Positions 46,467 through 59,700 of a stretch of 64,000 nucleotides of DNA are shown here, piece by piece. This DNA is from Vitis vinifera (Eukaryota; Streptophyta; Magnoliopsida; Vitales; Vitaceae), in assembly GCF_030704535.1 (NCBI RefSeq), contig NC_081811.1:299501-363500 (forward strand). The letters run 5' to 3'. Both the position numbers and the translations under genes were made by a program. Numbering within the stretch: position 1 is the stretch's first letter; each line of letters begins with the position of its first letter. A model generated the notes under the pieces. The model had not been told where the DNA came from, made no database searches, and was given only the letters and a program-made list of their open reading frames with translations.

Positions 46467-46596
46467 AAACGACGTCGCTTTCTTCAGAATCTCCTCAAAA
46501 CGCGTCGTTTTGACCCCCGGTATCCGTTGTTCTCCCTCACAAATAGGAAAAAAATCAAATGAAGAATCCAAAAGGCCTCCCTACTGTTAGGGTTTT
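46467..46596 (+). promoter_or_regulatory. Promoter motifs of the PRA1 gene
   Basis: AAACGACG at 46467-46474 and its reverse complement CGTCGTTT at 46503-46510 form an inverted pair 28 bp apart. A telo-box-like TTAGGGTTTT follows at 46587-46596, about 70 bp before the start codon. No TATA box is evident, which fits a constitutively expressed gene. Confidence 0.4.
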
Positions 46597-46667
46597 ACGG
46601 TATACATCTCTGCGTGCGAATCTTCAAGTTCCTCAATCTAGGGTTGGGGTTAGGGTTTTGGGCTCTA

Positions 46668-47234
46668 ATGTCGATATCATCATCCTCCGGTTACCGCAAC
46701 ATCCCCTCACCCTCCACCTCCGCTCCACAATTCAACTTCCGGGCCCAATCCTCGCCCGCCACGCGTCGTCCATGGCGCCAATTTGCAGATCTGTCGTCAT
46801 TCTCCCGTCCGTACGCCGCCGGGGAAGTCACGATACGCGTCAAGCGAAACGTCTCCTATTTCCGAGTCAACTACGTCATGATGGCACTCTTCATTCTATT
46901 CCTCAGCCTCTTGTGGCACCCAGTCTCCATGATCGTCTTCTTGATCGTCTTCCTCGGTTGGTTCTTCCTCTACTTCTTCCGCAACGAGCCTCTTATGATT
47001 TTCAACCGCACGATCGGTGACCGGACGGTTCTGATTGTTCTGGGACTCGTGACAATCGTTGTTTTGGTCCTTACTCACGTTTGGTTGAATGTGGTTGTTT
47101 CTTTGGCTATTGTTGTTGTCGTTGTTGGCCTGCACGCCGCGTTTAGAGGTACGGAAGATCACTTTCTCGACGAGCAAGATGCGGCCGAGGACGGTCTGCT
47201 ATCGGTGGTTGGTAGTCCCATGCGCCAAGTTTGA
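46668..47234 (+). CDS. PRA1 family protein (prenylated Rab acceptor)
   Basis: This is an intronless frame of 188 residues starting [11 protein letters not shown], the first ATG in frame. The PRA1 domain starts with [16 protein letters not shown] and [17 protein letters not shown]. Two hydrophobic hairpins follow ([19 protein letters not shown] and [19 protein letters not shown]), then [21 protein letters not shown]1 proteins are small four-segment membrane proteins of ER, Golgi and endosomes that bind prenylated Rab GTPases and influence vesicle traffic. The highly conserved YFRVNY and FLDE features are present. It lies 650 bp downstream of the transporter gene in the same orientation, but there is no reason to think they share a transcript. 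A second frame on the same strand (46559-47020) is a shadow of the GC-rich 5' part. Confidence 0.94.
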   Translation: MSISSSSGYRNIPSPSTSAPQFNFRAQSSPATRRPWRQFADLSSFSRPYAAGEVTIRVKRNVSYFRVNYVMMALFILFLSLLWHPVSMIVFLIVFLGWFFLYFFRNEPLMIFNRTIGDRTVLIVLGLVTIVVLVLTHVWLNVVVSLAIVVVVVGLHAAFRGTEDHFLDEQDAAEDGLLSVVGSPMRQV

Positions 47235-47969
47235 TTTTCAGGTTTCCCACGGAGATTGTTGTTGATTCGGATCGGATGTATTATGTATTATATGGAGAAT
47301 TAGCTTGAGTTCTCGGGGGAGATAATCGCTACATTTGCATGTAAGATTTCTGTGATTTGGTTTATTATTCTTTATAAGCATTATTTGTTTGTTTGTAAAT
47401 CTTGTATTTGGTAAATCAACCCTATATTGGTTTTGTAGATGAAAATGATGGAAGGGAACTCATACTATGATATCGGTTTAAGTGTGATTGTTGAAGGAAG
47501 GAGTATTAATTGTTTCAGGTTCTTTGGTTTTTTGTTACCATATTAGCGAACTCTGCTTAGATTTCCTATGCATGATTTGTTTAGGGGATTCAGAATAATG
47601 CACGGTTGCCCTGTCAAGCTAACAGGGGGTTTAAATGTCTAGTTAAAACCCATATGATAAGCTGTTGCCTTAAATCCTTTTACAAGTTCAGACATAATGC
47701 TTTTGTTGAGGTGTGCAAGGGTGTTCATGTTATCGACTAATCATGTGAATAAGCTACTGCCTCATGCTTTTAGAGTGAAGTTGAATGGGGACAATTTAAT
47801 GTTCATTGTAAAATCATATAACTTGCTATTCAATTGATTGGTACTTTTACAGCCGTACTTCTTTAAGTAAGCTACCAAAAACAATTAGTTGAAAATCAGT
47901 CAGTGCCCCTTGAAGATGTTTGAAACACACCTTTATTTGATACATATATATATATATGTCTATATAATA

Positions 47970-48456
47970 AACCATGTAAGAAGGCTTGGTGTTTAGCTCT
48001 CTTTTGCTTGTTTTGGTACATTTGGAGAGAGTGTCATAAGTCTTTAATGGAGAAGAGCATTAAGATCAAAAACTAAAGTAAACTTTTATTAAGTTTACTC
48101 GGGAATGGTCTATAGTCCCTTGGAAAATTGTACACCGATGAAACTCATTGATAGTATAAACTGTAGATAGTTTGGTTGAAATGTACTATTAGTATATGAG
48201 CTGACTGAGAGCGACTAGAGTTCACTTCAGGAATAGGGCTTGTTGATGTAGTTGCTTGTAGTTTTTGATTTCCCTAATAAAACATTCTTCTTGCTTACAA
48301 ATGGATTTTCTTCTGTCTTGTAGTTCACTTTATTTTATAATTGCTTGTAGTTGGTACCTCCTGTATGCTTCCTATGTACATAGGGTGTGTCCCCTCTTTT
48401 TGTTTGGCACCTTTAATCAGATGCTACTTGCCTATGTTCATATAACAAAAAAAAAA
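47970..48456 (+). mobile_element. 5'-truncated LINE (L1-type) 3' end
   Basis: The terminal part CCTATGTACATAGGGTGTGTCC followed by GCCTATGTTCATATAAC and an A tract (48446-48456) closely parallels the 3' end of the LINE at 56.05-56.16 kb (CCTATATACATGGGGTGTGG, TTGCCCATAAATAAAAAATA). Upstream, around 47980-48060, a decayed frame resembles the C-terminal LINE region. The left boundary is approximate. Confidence 0.5.
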
Positions 48457-50785
48457 GCACCATTATTGCATAGGAATTCTGTAGTTTCTTAAATTCACAT
48501 CAGCCTGAGCTTCTATGTTCTAGTGCTCATCAAGTCAATTTACCACATATTTATATACAAGGAACAAAGAATGTGATGACCCAATCCTAGTTGGTGGAAA
48601 GTAGGAGCTGATGGCCATGACATTTGCATGCATGTCAAGCTATTATTTGCCCAGTCTGTTTAGGCATTTGATGTTGTGATTGATCATGTGTAATGGATTG
48701 TGGTAGACCAATGTAATGTGTTTTCCCTTATGCCCCATGTGAGGAAAAGTTGTTCAAAAGGACAATAAAAAGCGAGACAAATAAATAATGGAAGCCAAAA
48801 GGAGAAAGCTATGAAAGCCTTTCGTCTGCATCATGGTTCTCAGTGAATTTCTCAAAAGCCAATGCTGGTACTCACATGGCCTCCCCCTTTCATGCCCATT
48901 ACTCTGGAGGAATCTTGATCCTTAAACCATGTTACCATGGTTAAATGGGTAGGCCTCACTAATTAGATGCGTGGTTTGAACAATAGTTTTTGCCTTTCTT
49001 ATTTTTAATCCACTAATACAGCAGATATGATGAAGCAAAGTGCTCATTTCAACATGCTCTCATATATTGGTTAGTGTACCTCCTTAGGGATAAGTGTTAG
49101 TATACCTCCTGATGAGTTATGCCTGTTTACTTTAAAAGGAAAATCTTGTTGCAGATGTTTGTGAACCAGTATTCTTTATATTGATTCCAGTTGAAATTTG
49201 GTGAAAACCCCTTAAACACAGACAAAGAATCTTGGCCTTGCACTCTTTTATTTTTCTTCCCTGTTTCATTTCCTATTTGAATGTTCTTTACCGTTGTTTG
49301 GATCTTTGAAGAAAGGTTCGTCCTCCCGCTTTTGATAGGCATGGATCAATTATATTAACATCACCTAACCAAAGTGCCCACAAAACATACATGATGTATT
49401 GACCTTGCCTGTGGAGGATATCTTGTCCTTAAATGCACATTCCTACATGTGTACTCTCATACCCATTGCTTGTTATTGATTTAGTTAAAAATTTAATGGG
49501 TCTTCCACTCCAGCGAAAAAGGCACTTTTTGGTATTAACTATTAACCATGTAATTTAAAGGATTTATATTTTACAAATGATCTTCCTGTTTCTTCACACA
49601 AAAAACAGCATCCCTCGCCTTCTGTTACCTACACTTTTGCTCGTATCTTTGGTATATCATTTTTTTTTCTCACTTTTTTGGTATCTTACACTCGATTGAT
49701 GCAGATTATGGTACAGTGCCATAGCTTGTTCCAAATTTAGCGTTCAGTGCCGTGGAACTATATTCTGAATTTGCTTCACAAATTCTGATGTTTGGCTTGG
49801 CCAATATCATATATGTTCACGGACTGAAGGTCAGCTACAGGGTTTGCTTCCCTGAACTGAAATTAAATTCTAGCATTGAAAGGAAGAATGCGATAAGAGA
49901 ATTTGACAGTGTCACTCATGGAGGAGCCTTGCGAGTGCCTATTTTTCTTGATAAACACGTGATCTTGATTTCTCTGCCTGGTTTTCAAAGGGAAGTTCAT
50001 CAGTATTCTTTGGTCAGCAAGCTCACATCTGCGGCTTTACTCAGAATCTCGGCGAATAGGATGAGAACTCGGACCATGTCATCATTGGAGGCACACCCTC
50101 CCGATATGCCATAATATCAACATTTGCGAATTTGGAATAAAAAAAATATAGTTTTTTAATTTCAAAAAAGGCAGGCTTTCGCTGTTTTTTAAAATAAATT
50201 TGAAATATTTTCAATATTTTTTTTTATAAAAAAAAACCTATTCTAAGTAATAATTGAAAAGATGAATATTTTGAACATTACAAATAAGTGTATAGTAACC
50301 AAAAATAAGTTGAAAAAGATTATTTTTCATATTTGAGTTTTCAAACAAACAATTTTATTCTGAACAGTCATTTACTAATTCAACCATGTTCACCACAATT
50401 AAAATTCAGCGAGCAAAATAGAAGCCCCCCATGAACTTGAATGTAAGGATTTTTTACTTTTTGAGAAGTCAAAAACTGGATAACAAGACTTAAATCTCAA
50501 CTTGTACTCGAGAGATATAGTCCTTTTTACTATAGTTTACAATGAAAATACATGGAAATTATAGCCGAAAAATGTGAGAACAACAATTCAATTCACAACA
50601 AGCATAGGACATACCTTGTGGGTAGAATCATGCAGTTAAAGGGACAAACTGCTGAATGAAGGACAAGTCTCAATAAAAAGAAGAAAAAAATGTAGGCATT
50701 TTAGAATTTCATCTCCTATGAAATCTGCAGCAGGGGAATATAGATTATTGATGGTGTGGAGAAGAAGGGGAAGAAGCAGATTTTT
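48457..50785. other. Spacer between PRA1 and DRIP with one unassigned 120-codon ORF
   Basis: The only frame of note is 49752-50114 (+), containing YRVCFPELKLNSSIERKNAI and HGGALRVPIFLDKHVILISL. I recognise no domain, and there is no clear promoter or splice structure. It could be chance, a remnant, or part of a transcript. The rest is AT-rich with no RNA gene seen; 50115-50785 may include DRIP 3' UTR. Confidence 0.35.
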
Positions 50786-53700
50786 TTAGGGGTCTAGGAG
50801 CCTTCGAGCATAAGCCAGCACCATCACGAACTCCTTGCCGGAGGAGCCGATCGATGCCGGTACCCTTTGTGATGTTGATGCTGTTTGTAGCCATAAATCA
50901 ACTAAATTATGCAGCTGCAATGTAGGGAGGACTGGTTGACCCATGCATTTGATCTCAACCTGCAACAGAATCAACTCAATGTTCAGCAAAAATATAAATC
51001 TTGGAACACCCAACTTCCTCAACGCTTTAAGCTGACAAAGAGCAAAACGGGTCAGAGTTTTCTCGGTCTATTCACCGTCAAGACACACTGCAATGATTTA
51101 CAACACAAAGATTCTCGACCTATTCTCCATATATCCAATTGCCTATTTTCAGAACAAATTATTTAAATTCAAAAAACTGTTTTTCGTTTTGAAGAATAGA
51201 AAATTATTTTTAAGAAAAAATTCCAAACAAAACCCTAAGATTCCTTGATGTTTGACATCATGGCATTATTGTATAATCTTAGCTGATGTTTGGAGGCAAG
51301 TAAAATTATGACATCTTCGCAAAAACTTTGGAGGCTCCATTAGGACTTTATAATCATAATAATGCTTCATTGAAGGCTTCTTCAGAAACCACACAAAGCA
51401 TAATGATTTTGGTTGTCTTTATTAACATCAATAAAAAATAAATAAAAACTAGAAAAAAAAAATAGTAGTAAAACTAAGGTTAACATAGACTTAATGCATC
51501 CTAACAACCAAATAAACAATCAAGTGTTCATTTAATTATACCCGTTAAGTACAAATGATCTTTCTAGATTAACAAACATAAATTTATTGATTGTATAGTC
51601 GTCGAGGACAGATCTGCTCACCTCAGTTTCACTAGTAAGATCTAGTTTCCTCATCAGGTACTTTTGGATAAAAGATACAGGTACATTCACATCCCTGTTA
51701 CAGAATGAAACAAATATGACCTGAGATATCTCCTGGAAATCAGAGGATTTCTTTAATTTTCCCACTAGAAGAAATTAAAATAACATTCTTGCATTTCCAA
51801 TTTCTAGATCCTAAAATAAGCAACAATTGCACAATGTTTTAGTGTCATTGATAAATCCATTTCTAACAATTGATCTCATTTGTCATCTCTTAGTGCCAGT
51901 GACAATAGTTTTGTGTTTACTTTTCTGCTAAGGCTGTGTGCTTCAAGATCTTGATTTTCCCTAAACATCAGCAAGTTGTCACCCATTTCCTGATCAGTTC
52001 CATCTTAAGATTGTTCATGTGTCAAATAAAAATGTTTCATGCCTTTTTTCTATTCTACATCACTATTCTTTCCCAGAAGGCACTGTCCTTTCTATGGTTT
52101 CTGACTTTCTGTGAAGCTAGTATCAGAATCATAACTGTTCTTTAGGGTAATACATTCAATGTGATCATACAAAGCATGCTTCCCACTTGAATTAACTCCC
52201 ACATCACAAATGTATTCAATCAGGCATTATTGTCATTATTTCTCACAGGGCAAGTTCTAGCCCATGGTTTAATATTTTTCATTTGATAACTTGCCCCACT
52301 TAGAATGTCTAATGGCCATGTACTATAGAACGGATTAAGTGGTTATAGCCTAGGCTATTCATGGATTTAAGTTGCCATGTTATGCATGTTTTGATAAATT
52401 CAATTAAGTGGTTATAGCCTAGGTATTTTGTCGCATTTATATTGATCTTTCAGTTTTAATCTGAAAAGGAATACCTATCAATTTTAGCAATTAGTGCAGC
52501 AGGAATTAATAGAAGAATAATTTAAGCAAATATGAAGATCTTAGAATCAGCTAGGGAGATAATTCAGTCTCACTTCATTGCCTCAATAACCAAGGGGTTC
52601 ATACGAGTCCCTATGCCTTAGATTATCAGAGAGTTGTCATTTTGCTGGCTTTGGCTGTGTGCATTCACCCATGTGTGTCTAGATTCCTAGATCACTAGGA
52701 ATAGTCAAAAGCCATCCTTGATGGATATTCCCGAGAGTCCAGGTCAATTAGGTATTTCTGAGATTTTCATGGATAATGTGAGGCATCATATTATGCATTT
52801 CTAGTTAATGTGGGGCAGGTGAAGCTGAGATTATGGCCTTAGGGAAGCTAATCACCTCAGCTTGAGAAACATTCTAAGTAAACACAATTCCATTACAGTA
52901 CTAGACAGTTAGTACTCGAATGAAGGCTATTTCGGATTGCCAGGCCTTCAAGAGAAATTCACTTATTTTGCATGGGATTTTTAGACATCACTTTGTTTGC
53001 TTTACTTGTTCTATCAGATTCATCCATCTGCCAGCTTGGAAGCAGATTATTGGGAAAAAGAGAATTCTTTCATGGGGGTGAGAGAAACTTTATCCACTGT
53101 AGACACTACCATGCATATGGCAACTGTAGAGTTCAGCAAGGAATGTTCTTTAATTAACCTCAGATACTAAAGAATACAAGGCAAGCAAATTAATTTGACT
53201 GGGAAAGAGTACCAAAACGAACATAGCCTTAGCAATTAGTGTGGTAATTCAGTTCATGCATTCCAGGGACAGCCTCATTGGGATGTGGTATCTCCAACCA
53301 AATATGATGGTTCTCCAATGTGCTACAGTAAGAAGTCTAATTTTGAACCAAGCCATAAGCCTGATATTGTGTTCATATGTTTCAAAAGGCAATAAGCAGT
53401 AATGTGATTCCACAACTGGGAACTGCACCATCATCGGCAAAACATTGGCCGCTTGGACAAGCAAGAAAAGAATTGTTGCAGCCAAGTAGAGTGTCAAATA
53501 ATTCAGGAAAATGGCACATATTGATATGAATTGACGCAGCTAAATGCTCTTTTGCAAGATATTTTGATTTAACAATTCAAGGAATTTTGAAACAGATGGC
53601 TGAAATTGAAAAGTCACTCATTGGCGAGATGATGGAAGGATTAAAGTTTCTACTTTTCATTTTTATTGGATACGAACATTGATAAAATTTGGCATTTAAA

Positions 53701-56700
53701 AATTTTTCAACCCTTGACAGCAAGGGTATCTTTAAGGGGGTTGAAGTGATGCTTCCCTAGATATCCTTACTGTTAACTGGCGCAGGAAATCATATTTTAG
53801 TTTCTGCGTTCCTGTGGCATCTTGTGTTACATGAACAATTCAGTTGTAGTGTTCTAATATGAGATGTTCAATTTCAATCAATGGAACACCCACAGGTTTC
53901 TTTTAAAGTTCTATGAGGTTGGGTCAAGCTGATCCATTCTCTCCTCACCTTTTTGTTTTGGTTATGGAGCTGTTTCTTTTTTGGGGATAGGAGAAGGGAA
54001 GGGTGGAGGCTTCCCATCTACTCTTTGTGGATGGTACTTTGCTATTATAGAAGGCTAGTGAGGATCAATCAAGGCATTTGAGATGGGTGCTGATTTCCTT
54101 TGAGCTAGCATCATGGTTTAAAAATGCAAGGTGATGGGGCCAGATATATTGACTACTTCTTTATTTTTATTTTTTTTTTATAAGTAAACGATTATATTAA
54201 CGAAGGCAAAAAGCCGAAGAGCATACAGGGAGTATACAAGGCTACAAACCCTAAACCAAAAAACAAAAGAACCCAACCCCTACTTGGAAGCTATCCATTC
54301 CAAGAAACCTATAAGGGAATTCGACTCCATATCAATGTACACTTTAGCCCAACCCCAAAGATTATACACAAACGAAGTCTTTAATTTCTGAAAGGCTAAC
54401 ACACCCCCTTTAAAGGCAAGCCTATTCCTCTCCTTCCAAATTGTCCAAAAAATGAAAAGCGGGATGGACTTCCACATTTTCTTCCTTTTTCTCCCCACAA
54501 AAGAGCCTTTCCAACTACTAAGAACCTCCTTTACAGAATTAGGAAAGACCCACTGTACACCACACAACGCAAGAATAATATCCCATAAACCTTTTGCCAC
54601 CGTACAATGAATTAACATATGATTGATAGTTTCCTCTTCTTTATGATGCTAAATTGGACACTTTCCTTTACATATCTAGACTTTCCTTCAAAAGAACTTT
54701 TTAAGTTTGATGTAGTTTGGGTTTGTGGAGGAGCACTTTAAGAGAAGATTGGCTTCTTGGAAGAAAAAGTACTTGTCAAAAGAAGGAAGATCTACTCTTA
54801 TCAAAAGCACTCTCAATATACCAATCTAGCACATGTCCTTATTTGTCGTTCTCAGGAGAATGAGAATCAAAATAGAAAAAATTCGAAGAGATTTCCTATG
54901 GGAGGGATCACTTGGGGTGAAATTTCATTGGGTGAATTGGACAAGGGCGTGCTAAGATAAAAAAATAAAAATAAAAATTGGTGGTGGTCAAGGCATTAGA
55001 AAACTTTCTACCTTAACCAGAGCCCTACTTGGAAAATGGACACAGAGATTTGCTAATGAGAGGGACTGTTTGGGTAGAAAGGCCATTAAAGGAAAGCTTG
55101 GAGAAGTGAAAGGTGTTGGGGCACTCAAGTGGTGAAGGAGGTACAATGTGTGGGGTTGTGGATAGCCATTAGAAGGGGATGACATGACTTCAACCTTCAA
55201 GCCTCCATTTTGATTAGGAATCTTGAGGACAAGATTTTGGTTAGATAGGTAGGGAACAGCTTCTTAAAAGAAACTTTTCCTTGTCTTTATAGTCTTCCTA
55301 CTGCCAAAATTCCAATTGGTGTGGGGGGGGGAACACTTCTGGGTGGTTGAGAGATGTTAGGGTCATTGAAATCCTAGTTTTAGGAGATATTTTCAAGAGT
55401 AGGAGCTAATGCCAGTGGATAAGTTTATGAAGTGTATCCATTCGTGAATCTGATTGGGGAAAGAGAGGATAACCTATCATGAATAGCAGTGAAGAAGGAG
55501 AGATTCAAATGAAGTCTTTTTAGAATTCAATGTGTTCAGTAGGCCTCACTCTTTTCCCTGCAAAAGAGATGTAGGGTTCCTATGCCCCTTTGAGGCCTTG
55601 TTTTTTTGTTTGGAAAGGAGCTGCAAACAGGATTTTAACTACAAACCAACTTATCAGGAGGGGATGGTCTTTATTTAATAGATATAGCCTCTGAAAAGCT
55701 AATATAGAATCAGCACTATATTTTAATTCACTATAATAAAGTTCAATTATTGAGGGATATTTTATTTGCCATTTTTGGGTTGGAAGGCTCATGGCATAAA
55801 TAATAAGTTGAGGAAGTTGTGGTGTATGACTATTCTTGTTTTTCTTTTGGTACAAATGCAGAGACCGTAACAACCGGGTCTTCAATAAGGAGGAGGTTTC
55901 CAACTATAAATTGAAGGAGATTTTCATCAAATCCCTCTGGTGGTGCTCCAAAGTCCTGCTTGGGATGGTTAACTGCACTTTTTTAGAGTTCATAGATGGC
56001 TTAAGTAGAAGCTGATAGGTTTCCTTTGTATAGTTTTCTTCTTTCATTTTTTCCTGTGGTTCCCTTATATAAGGTTCCTATATACATGGGGTGTGGACCC
56101 CCTTTTACCAAGGGCTATTTAATGCACCTGTATTTGCCCATAAATAAAAAATAAAAAAAAAGGTTGCACAACAGCAAAATTTCTTATTCAGTTCCCAAGT
56201 CACAACACCACAACCAGCCAAGGACTGTTAGTCGGTTACCATTTTAAACAAACACAAACAATAGTGTGTTTCCGAGTTGAGTCCCTATTATATAAGATGT
56301 CAATACCACAACAAGAGATATCAAATAAGATTATCAGTTCTCTACTTTTGTCCTCATGAGCAGCAGCACAGTGAAGGATAAACCCTAGCAAAACATGGTG
56401 TATTAATCTAATTATTTAGACAATCAGCTGTATCTAGGGGCATATTGTCTGCTAAATCATATGCAAACATATTAGCTCAATTCATGTCCATTTTCAGATT
56501 CCTCCTATATGCTGAAGCTTCCTTAAGCTATCTATATTATGTTCTATGCAATTTATAGTCTTCATTTCACATGGTCAAAACATTTCGAGTATTTTCCCTC
56601 AACTTGCTCCTTAGTTGTGCCTACCCCTAGGTTCTTCCAAATGTACTTATTTTTAATTTGGTAATTTTTTGTCTTACAACTCTCACCTTCATTCTTCTCA

Positions 56701-59700
56701 ACATCCATCCTTGATGCCTAGCTTAAGTGGTTAAGGGTTGGGATGGGGACATAGGAGGGATCAAGTCTTAGCAGGAAACCTAAAAAGGGAAAGACCTATC
56801 ATAAAAAGATAAAAACCAACAACCTTCTCAACAATTTCAACAATATTTCATCCATGCTCATTTGATGACCATCTCAACTACTCATGATTCTATAAAGCAT
56901 AGCTGGTTACATGGCAGTTTTGTAAATCCTCCTCCAATTTGACAGGCGAACACCAATTGTACAACACTACAAAAAAACTCGTCCACTTCAACTATTCTTC
57001 TCCAATTCTATAGGTAAATACAATGTTCAATCTCTCTCCCTGTTCAGGACATCAAGTCTAGGTAACACAAATAATTACTTTTTGGTATATTCTCAATATT
57101 TTTTACTTTATTATTTCCATTTCAACTTTACAAAGGTATATTACATATATTCAGCCTCAAACCTACTTATCTGGAGACTCTTTTAATTTCAAGCATCTTC
57201 CATTGAGGCCAACTAAGCTTTCACCCTACTTTAGCTTCATAAACCAAAACTATATTCTCCACAAACAGTATATACCATAGAAACTCATCCAGTATGCGTC
57301 CAGTTGATTCATCCATGATTCAAAAAGAAAGATAGGGAGTTAGTCCTGATCCTTCATATATCTCTAGTTATGCTCATGATGGTAACAGATTCATCATTCA
57401 GATCCATAGACATATCAAAATACATCTATTTGGTCCTCCCTTCTTTTTCTAAAATCCTCTATATTATATCTCTACCCTATATATGCATCATCTTCATTGA
57501 TAAAGGCCATATGCAGTTCTTTCTTCCTCTCTCTATGCCCCCCACATTTGCTACAAATGTTGACATTGCAACTCTGGGAATTGCTCAAGGGAAAAAATGG
57601 TTCCAATCTTCCATTAGTTTGAAGGCCACCCATCAAATTACTATTTAGCCAAAGGAAGAATCCATTTAGCATGATATGATAACATTCATGGAAATGAAAA
57701 TGGACTGATACATGTGAAATTATGTACTACTTAAAGTAACATCTTTATGAATATAATGTAGATAAAAAATAAAAACTTCAAAAAAAATGGACTCATTAAT
57801 CAAATGTAAATGGTGCCTAGTGCCAGAAGAAATGTAAGGGGGCCAAAAGGAACTCACTTTATTCTTAAGAAATTCGAAGATATCTGTGGCAATGATGCAT
57901 CCCCTTCCCTGCAACCATTTATTATGGAACAGACAATCAGCGTAGGAAACATTTAATAAATTTATTCAATATCCCTAGAAGTGACAGCTTAAAATAAATT
58001 CATAGATGAGTTCCTCACTGGTCTTCAGAAGCTACTAAAGAGAACCAAATTGACCCAGTTCTTCTTTTATGGTTATTGACAGCATTTAGCACAGCTTGGG
58101 GTGAAATGCCTAGCTCCCCAAAAGCGGCTGCCCTTCTTCGGCGAACCCTGCACAACTTTTTAGGTTTAACTGACTCTGCAGAGACAGGAGTGGTGCTTAT
58201 TTTTTCATCTTGAACTTTAGATTTACGTCCATGTTCCTTAACTTTGGTTTTGCGCACTTGCGATTCACCATCAGGAACATGCATAGGTTCCGATTTAACA
58301 GCAGACCCTTGTGAGTTAAACTTAAGAGACTTAGTCCTATTTGCAACTTCCACCAAACAATTTAAAGGTTTCCAGAGATCAAATTTCCCTTCCCATGATT
58401 CAGCACCATTCTCTGTTTCTTTATTGGGTGTGGAGTGGATAGATGGCTCTGCTGAGGGTGAATTCTGCACCAGTTAAATAAGTAAGCTTGCAAATCTTTT
58501 ACAAATTAAAGCATACACTTAACTCTTTTAAAGCTGGAAAGAAAACCAAATTAGCAGCCTAAAAGAATAAAGTCAGGGCAGAATTGACAGATCATGTTGG
58601 CCTCCTTTACCTGCCTTATGTTCTGAGTGAATTTATTTAGAGTCTCAGGTGAGCTTGAGCTCGCTGGACGCTCTCCCACTGAGTCTTCCTCCTTTTTAAT
58701 GAGCTTCTCAATTGAAAAACCGGAACCTCTTAAAGCAGTAGCCTTTCTTGCAACAGACTTTGTTCTTCTTCCAGTCATTGTAGTCTGTGTTGATACTCTG
58801 GGGGTGCTGACCACCAAGGATGAGAGTGATCTCTCCTTTCTTTTAACAGGTAATGTAACTGGAAGCACAACTTCAGGTGCCTTCACCTTTCTTCTTTTGA
58901 AAGGGAAAATCTTGGCCCTTACATCTTGCAAATTGTGGTCTGGCCTGATGATTGAAAAACATGCTTTAATATATAAGAAACCCTAAGTAATGACTTCCAT
59001 TTTACTCAAAATGCATAATTTATCTACATAAGGGCTTGTGCATGTATGCCCAAAAAGTGGAATCCTTTACCAATCAGTGCACAAAATCAACAAATAGCTA
59101 GTTCCTCTTCAGCTTTTTATTTACATCTATAATAGCATAACTCTTCTAATCCAATCATCTTCCATGGAACAAAAATTTAAGCACCAATGAGACATAACTA
59201 AATTTTATAAGAGGTAAATGAAAAAAAGAGAAAAATGGATATGCATGTGAATGCATCAATCAATAATGGTGGATAAAAATAACTATATGGTAATTGAGGA
59301 CTAACAAACCATTTCTTCATGATGTATGTATTTTGCATCTCCACATAAGTTCTGAGGATCAATTCATCTTATGTTAAAAGACCTAGAACTCCCATATGGT
59401 GTGTTTCATATGTGGTTTCTTACACCAATAAGTAAAAGGAAAGATGAATACCATGCAGAACAAGATGGTGAATGTTTTTTTGAAGCCTTGAAATGATGGT
59501 CACAAGTGATGCAAAATCATCACATAATGAATTTCTATTTGAAAATAGGATGGAAGTTAAAAACTTGTACCATTAGATCAGATTCGGTTTAGGAAGATTA
59601 CCAAATTTAGCAGAACAACACACTGTTTCAGAAAAAAAAAAAAAAAAAAACTTCTTTAACAATACCAATGTTCCGATCAGACTCAACCAGCCAAGGTAGC

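Noticed and set aside
46635-46662. Telomere-like GGGTTGGGGTTAGGGTTTTGGG
   Set aside because: It is too short and degenerate for an interstitial telomere; it is better read as telo-box-rich 5' leader of PRA1.
46559-47020. 153-codon frame overlapping PRA1 on the same strand
   Set aside because: It is the alternative frame of a GC-rich coding sequence; the PRA1 frame has clear domain homology and this one has none.
48566-48610. Possible extra box C/D snoRNA (GTGATGA ... CTGA)
   Set aside because: The distance between boxes is only about 30 nt and the flanks form no terminal stem.
49028-49120. ATGATGA ... CTGA pair resembling a snoRNA
   Set aside because: No complementary flanks form a terminal stem and no guide-like conservation could be assessed.
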